Of a stretch of 9,154 nt of DNA, positions 7,186 through 9,154 are shown piece after piece. A program made the position numbers and the translations under genes. How positions within the stretch are numbered: position 1 is the first letter of the stretch; every line of letters starts with the position of its first letter. The stretch lies in contig DACO01000036.1 in NCBI GenBank assembly GCA_002508635.1, forward strand, positions 1 to 9,154, written 5' to 3'. The notes beneath the pieces are model-generated. The model was not told where the DNA came from. It saw only the letters and a list, made by a program, of their open reading frames with translations, and made no database searches. This DNA comes from Methanolobus sp. UBA118 (lineage in GTDB: Archaea; Halobacteriota; Methanosarcinia; Methanosarcinales; Methanosarcinaceae).

Positions 7186-7359
7186 ATGTCAGGCAAAAAA
7201 CAAAAACCGGACCCACAAGCCGACAGGACCATCTTTGACCAGAAATGTATCACCTGTGGCACATGGATGCAGAGGACAGTGAATTCAAGCAGGACCGGGG
7301 CAAAGACCTTTTCCTATTCCTGTCCTGAATGCGGACTTTCCTATACAGTGGATGAATAA
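7186..7359 (+). CDS. Small zinc-ribbon protein, 57 residues, overlapping the Mrr-type gene
   Basis: The product has a basic, flexible N-terminus (MSGKKQKPDPQADRT) followed by two Cys knuckles: C21-I-T-C24 in DQKCITCGTWMQR and C46-P-E-C49 in YSCPECGLSYTVDE. With 21 residues between the knuckles this is a four-Cys zinc ribbon, of a type often seen in nucleic-acid-binding or adaptor proteins. GTGAT (7178-7182) precedes the ATG and a TATA-like box lies at 7136-7145. The last eight bases (7352-7359) overlap the start of the Mrr-type nuclease gene, so the two are very likely translationally coupled and may act together. I do not recognise a named family. The other small zinc ribbon in this window (2360-2488) has the same architecture but no obvious close sequence similarity. 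Confidence 0.75.
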   Translation: MSGKKQKPDPQADRTIFDQKCITCGTWMQRTVNSSRTGAKTFSYSCPECGLSYTVDE

Positions 7360-8377
7360 GATGCAGGGCTGGGCAGTTGCACAACTTCAGGAGACGGACC
7401 CCTATGAGTTCGAGAAACTCCTTGCACAGCTTTTCAGGAATATGGGATATCTCGTAGAGGAAACCCAACTATCAAGAGACAGAGGCATAGACCTTATCAT
7501 TAGAATAGAGCACTTCGGGCTCACTCACACATGGATAGTGCAGGCCAAAAGATATACGGACTCCGTGGGTGTCAAAGCTATCAGAGAATACAGCAGCCTG
7601 AGACACCGTGATCGAGTAGACGGTGTAATCATTGTCACGACATCACATTTTACAAAGGAAGCGCAGGAAGAAGCTGCAGAGCATAATGTAAAGCTCATTG
7701 ACGGCAACTTGCTTGCCGGAATGCTGAACCACTACCTGTCACCAGAAGATACTGGAGATCAATCTGCCGGAGTTCCGGGAGAGAATGACAGGAAGCAGGA
7801 AAGCTCAACTGTTCTGCGGATAGGAGAGGAAATAATTGCCAGAGAACCTGTGAATCTAGAAAGAGAAAGATATACAATGGTCATCAGCAACAAGAACATT
7901 TTTTTCAAAAAAGAGACAAGCGGTCTGTTATCTAAAAAGGAAAGTGTCGAGCTCCGCATCCTGTTGAAAGACCTGATAGGTATCCACGTTGAAAAACAAC
8001 ATCTATTCCTTATAGCAGGCCGAAAGGACCTGACAGTGTACCCGCTATCGGGTAAAAGTAAAGATAATATAGCCGAAATTCTCGAGAACCTGAGACCGGA
8101 ATATATCAGGGGAGAACATCTTATCCTCTCATCCAGAAAGAGCTCTTCCATGACAATCCTGACAAACAAAAGACTGGTGCTGCTTGAGATAGGTGATAGC
8201 ATTACAAAAGAGATTATGCTCTCAAAGATCGTGGAAATGGAAGTTGAGGGAGGTTTCCTTAAAAGAGACAGGCTTATGATATCAGAGTCTTCATCAGGTA
8301 TGAACAAACATTATCTGGAAGTTGATGACATTCACAGATGGAAGGAAAAAATCGAACAGAATGTGAAGGTGAATTGA
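7352..8377 (+). CDS. Mrr-type restriction endonuclease domain fused to PH-like C-terminal region
   Basis: The 341-residue soluble protein begins with an Mrr-type PD-(D/E)xK nuclease domain (about 10-130): YEFEKLLAQLFRNMGY (E21), SRDRGIDLII (catalytic D47) and the QAK core IVQAKRYTD (Q64, K66), then VDGVIIVTTSHFTKEAQEEA (90-108) and the closing strand VKLIDGNLLAGML. The active site looks intact. A polar linker (131-152) joins two similar beta-rich units, about 155-245 (LRIGEEIIAREPV, MVISNKNIFFKKE, KDLIGIHVEKQHLFLI) and 253-337 (RGEHLILSS, TILTNKRLVLLE, SKIVEMEVEGGFLKRDRLMI). These resemble bacterial PH/GRAM-like domains by pattern: a GE.il start, a TN.rl strand, then an I..v.. strand. Mrr enzymes cleave modified or foreign DNA, so defence or DNA quality control is likely; the PH-like part may sense a ligand, lipid or partner. 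ATG 7352 overlaps the upstream gene; ATG 7361 is also possible. Confidence 0.82.
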   Translation: MNKMQGWAVAQLQETDPYEFEKLLAQLFRNMGYLVEETQLSRDRGIDLIIRIEHFGLTHTWIVQAKRYTDSVGVKAIREYSSLRHRDRVDGVIIVTTSHFTKEAQEEAAEHNVKLIDGNLLAGMLNHYLSPEDTGDQSAGVPGENDRKQESSTVLRIGEEIIAREPVNLERERYTMVISNKNIFFKKETSGLLSKKESVELRILLKDLIGIHVEKQHLFLIAGRKDLTVYPLSGKSKDNIAEILENLRPEYIRGEHLILSSRKSSSMTILTNKRLVLLEIGDSITKEIMLSKIVEMEVEGGFLKRDRLMISESSSGMNKHYLEVDDIHRWKEKIEQNVKVN

Positions 8378-8389
8378 GGTGTTCAGCTA

Positions 8390-8409
8390 CTGATTAACGG
8401 CGTTAACAG
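8390..8409. promoter_or_regulatory. Dyad symmetric site between the Mrr-type gene and copZ
   Basis: TTAACG (8394-8399) and CGTTAA (8401-8406) are perfect inverted arms around a single G. The symmetry extends to outer CTG (8390-8392) and CAG (8407-8409) with one extra A on the left. With so short a centre it suits a DNA-binding dimer better than an RNA hairpin. It begins 13 nt after the Mrr-type stop and lies about 25 nt upstream of the probable copZ TATA box, where an activator could bind. Confidence 0.4.
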
Positions 8410-8433
8410 CAAATATTGACCGAAAACTAGTGG

Positions 8434-8470
8434 TTTAATAAAACATATCAGTACAATACTAATATCAGTA
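8434..8470 (+). promoter_or_regulatory. copZ promoter with operator-like inverted repeats
   Basis: TTTAATAAAA (8434-8443) is TATA-like and predicts a start near 8463, a leader of about 38 nt. Directly after it, ATATCAGTA (8445-8453) and TACTAATAT (8457-8465) form an inverted repeat matching at 8 of 9 positions around a 3-nt centre. The second arm is also the left half of a second near-palindrome, TACTAATATCAGTA (8457-8470, 12 of 14 symmetric). Overlapping sites between the TATA box and the start are where a repressor would block transcription. A metal-responsive repressor is a reasonable guess. AAGGG (8488-8492) is a weak ribosome site 9 nt before the ATG. Confidence 0.5.
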
Positions 8471-8501
8471 AAAACAAAAATGATATCAAGGGAATATAGA
8501 C

Positions 8502-8711
8502 ATGACAGAAGATACAATCAAAATAGAAGGAATGGCATGCGGACACTGTCAGGCTACAGTAGACAAGGCAATAAAGTCTGTGAACGGTGTGCAGGATGTA
8601 AATGTAGATCTTGAGAATAAACAGGCTACAGTTACGTATGATCCTGCAACTGCCAGTCTTGATGAAATAAAATCAGCTGTTTCAAATGCGGGATACACGG
8701 TAGTTGAATAA
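8502..8711 (+). CDS. copZ: CopZ-like heavy-metal-associated (HMA) metallochaperone
   Basis: The 69-residue protein is a single HMA domain with ferredoxin-like beta-alpha-beta-beta-alpha-beta order: TIKIEG, the metal-binding loop GMACGHC (C13, C16), NVDLENKQATVTYDP, then LDEIKSAVSNAGYTVVE. The two Cys bind a soft metal ion, normally Cu(I), and such proteins pass it to the N-terminal domains of a copper ATPase. The length is typical and the protein is complete. The gene lies 35 nt upstream of a CopA-like ATPase on the same strand, which supports the copper chaperone role. The promoter upstream has operator-like repeats. Specificity for copper rather than another soft metal is inferred. Confidence 0.9.
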   Translation: MTEDTIKIEGMACGHCQATVDKAIKSVNGVQDVNVDLENKQATVTYDPATASLDEIKSAVSNAGYTVVE

Positions 8712-8746
8712 AAGGCAGTCCTATAAAACGGGATTTTGAAGATAAT

Positions 8747-9154
8747 ATGCAGACAAAGATCAAAGTTTATGGCATGACATGCATGCACTGCCATAAACGT
8801 GTGACAGATGCAATCTCTGCCATAGAGGGCGTATCCTCGGTAGAAGTTAACCTTGAGGATGAAAGTGCTGAAGTTGAGTTCGACCCGGATAAGACAGATC
8901 TTAACCAGATCAAGCAGGCTGTTATCGATGCGGGATATGAGGTAGAGGAAGAGGAGGCATGTCCACTTCCTGCCGAAGCCGAGCAGGAGGCCTGCAAAAT
9001 AATTCCTGATGAGGAAGTGGAAGAAACAACTGAGGCAGAACCCGGTCATGTAGATGATATTGTCTTCAGGGTTTCCGGAATGACATGCGCATCCTGTGCG
9101 CAGAATGTGGAACGAATCCTGAAAAAACAGGCAGGTGTAGTCTCAGCCAGTGTG
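8747..9154 (+). CDS. copA: CopA-like heavy-metal P-type ATPase, N-terminal part only
   Basis: The first 136 residues are visible and the frame runs off the right edge. They contain one whole HMA domain (1-66, metal loop GMTCMHC with C12 and C15, ending AVIDAGYEVEE). A linker follows (67-103), rich in Glu and carrying two further Cys (C72, C83). A second HMA domain then begins (about 104 onward, GMTCASC with C114 and C117). GMTCASC followed by an N-V-E-R helix is the hallmark of Cu(I)-exporting P1B ATPases. The membrane helices, CPC site and DKTG phosphorylation motif would lie beyond the window, so copper specificity is inferred from the HMA loops and from the copZ-like neighbour. Only a weak purine stretch (GAAG, 8738-8741) precedes the ATG. 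Confidence 0.87.
   Translation, partial: MQTKIKVYGMTCMHCHKRVTDAISAIEGVSSVEVNLEDESAEVEFDPDKTDLNQIKQAVIDAGYEVEEEEACPLPAEAEQEACKIIPDEEVEETTEAEPGHVDDIVFRVSGMTCASCAQNVERILKKQAGVVSASV

Noticed and set aside
7759..8307. Minus-strand 182-residue open frame
   Set aside because: It is antisense to the Mrr-type gene, Ser-rich and of low complexity, with no supporting ribosome site noted.
8549..9049. Minus-strand 166-residue open frame opposite copZ and copA
   Set aside because: It covers clear HMA-coding sequence in the other direction and has no recognisable domain.
1..9154. CRISPR array, insertion sequence, tRNA or rRNA
   Set aside because: I saw no regularly spaced repeats, transposase motifs, terminal repeats or cloverleaf-like genes on either strand.

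Overview
The window reads as chromosomal DNA from a methanogenic archaeon, most likely a member of the Methanosarcinaceae (a Methanolobus or Methanococcoides type is my guess). The evidence is a methanogenesis marker 14 protein, a DUF166-type protein of methanogens, multi-PAS sensors typical of these organisms, A/T-rich TATA-like promoters, and Shine-Dalgarno sites of the GGTGAT/GAGG type. I see no mobile element, CRISPR array, rRNA or tRNA.

Layout. (1) 1-1514, minus: the N-terminal 504 residues of a multi-PAS signalling protein that runs off the left edge. (2) 1682-2293, minus: thymidylate kinase, preceded by a 42-residue zinc-ribbon gene at 2360-2488. (3) From a divergent promoter region at 2489-2585, the plus strand carries a DUF166-family gene and, 19 nt later, a PolX-type DNA repair protein (polymerase-beta-like plus PHP domain). 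(4) After a convergent junction with a hairpin and a T-run, the minus strand carries a thioredoxin gene followed by the methanogenesis marker 14 gene, as a tight two-gene operon (promoter side near 6900). (5) A divergent region at 6901-7185 leads on the plus strand to a 57-residue zinc-ribbon gene that overlaps by 8 nt a gene for an Mrr-type nuclease with a two-part PH-like C-terminus. (6) At the right end, a CopZ-like metallochaperone is followed by the start of a CopA-like P-type ATPase, behind a promoter with operator-like inverted repeats.

How the parts relate. Thymidylate kinase and the DUF166 protein, if the latter has the thymidylate-synthesis role that I recall being proposed for the family, would both act on dTMP. 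PolX is a base-excision-repair type enzyme, but here the second of its three catalytic polymerase aspartates is Asn while the PHP metal site looks complete, so it may act mainly as a nuclease. Thioredoxin and marker 14 (an ASKHA-fold ATPase-like protein) are translationally linked and probably work in redox or activation chemistry of methanogenesis. The zinc-ribbon/Mrr-PH pair is the best candidate for an undescribed system, possibly DNA defence or DNA quality control. The copZ-copA pair is a copper-export module.
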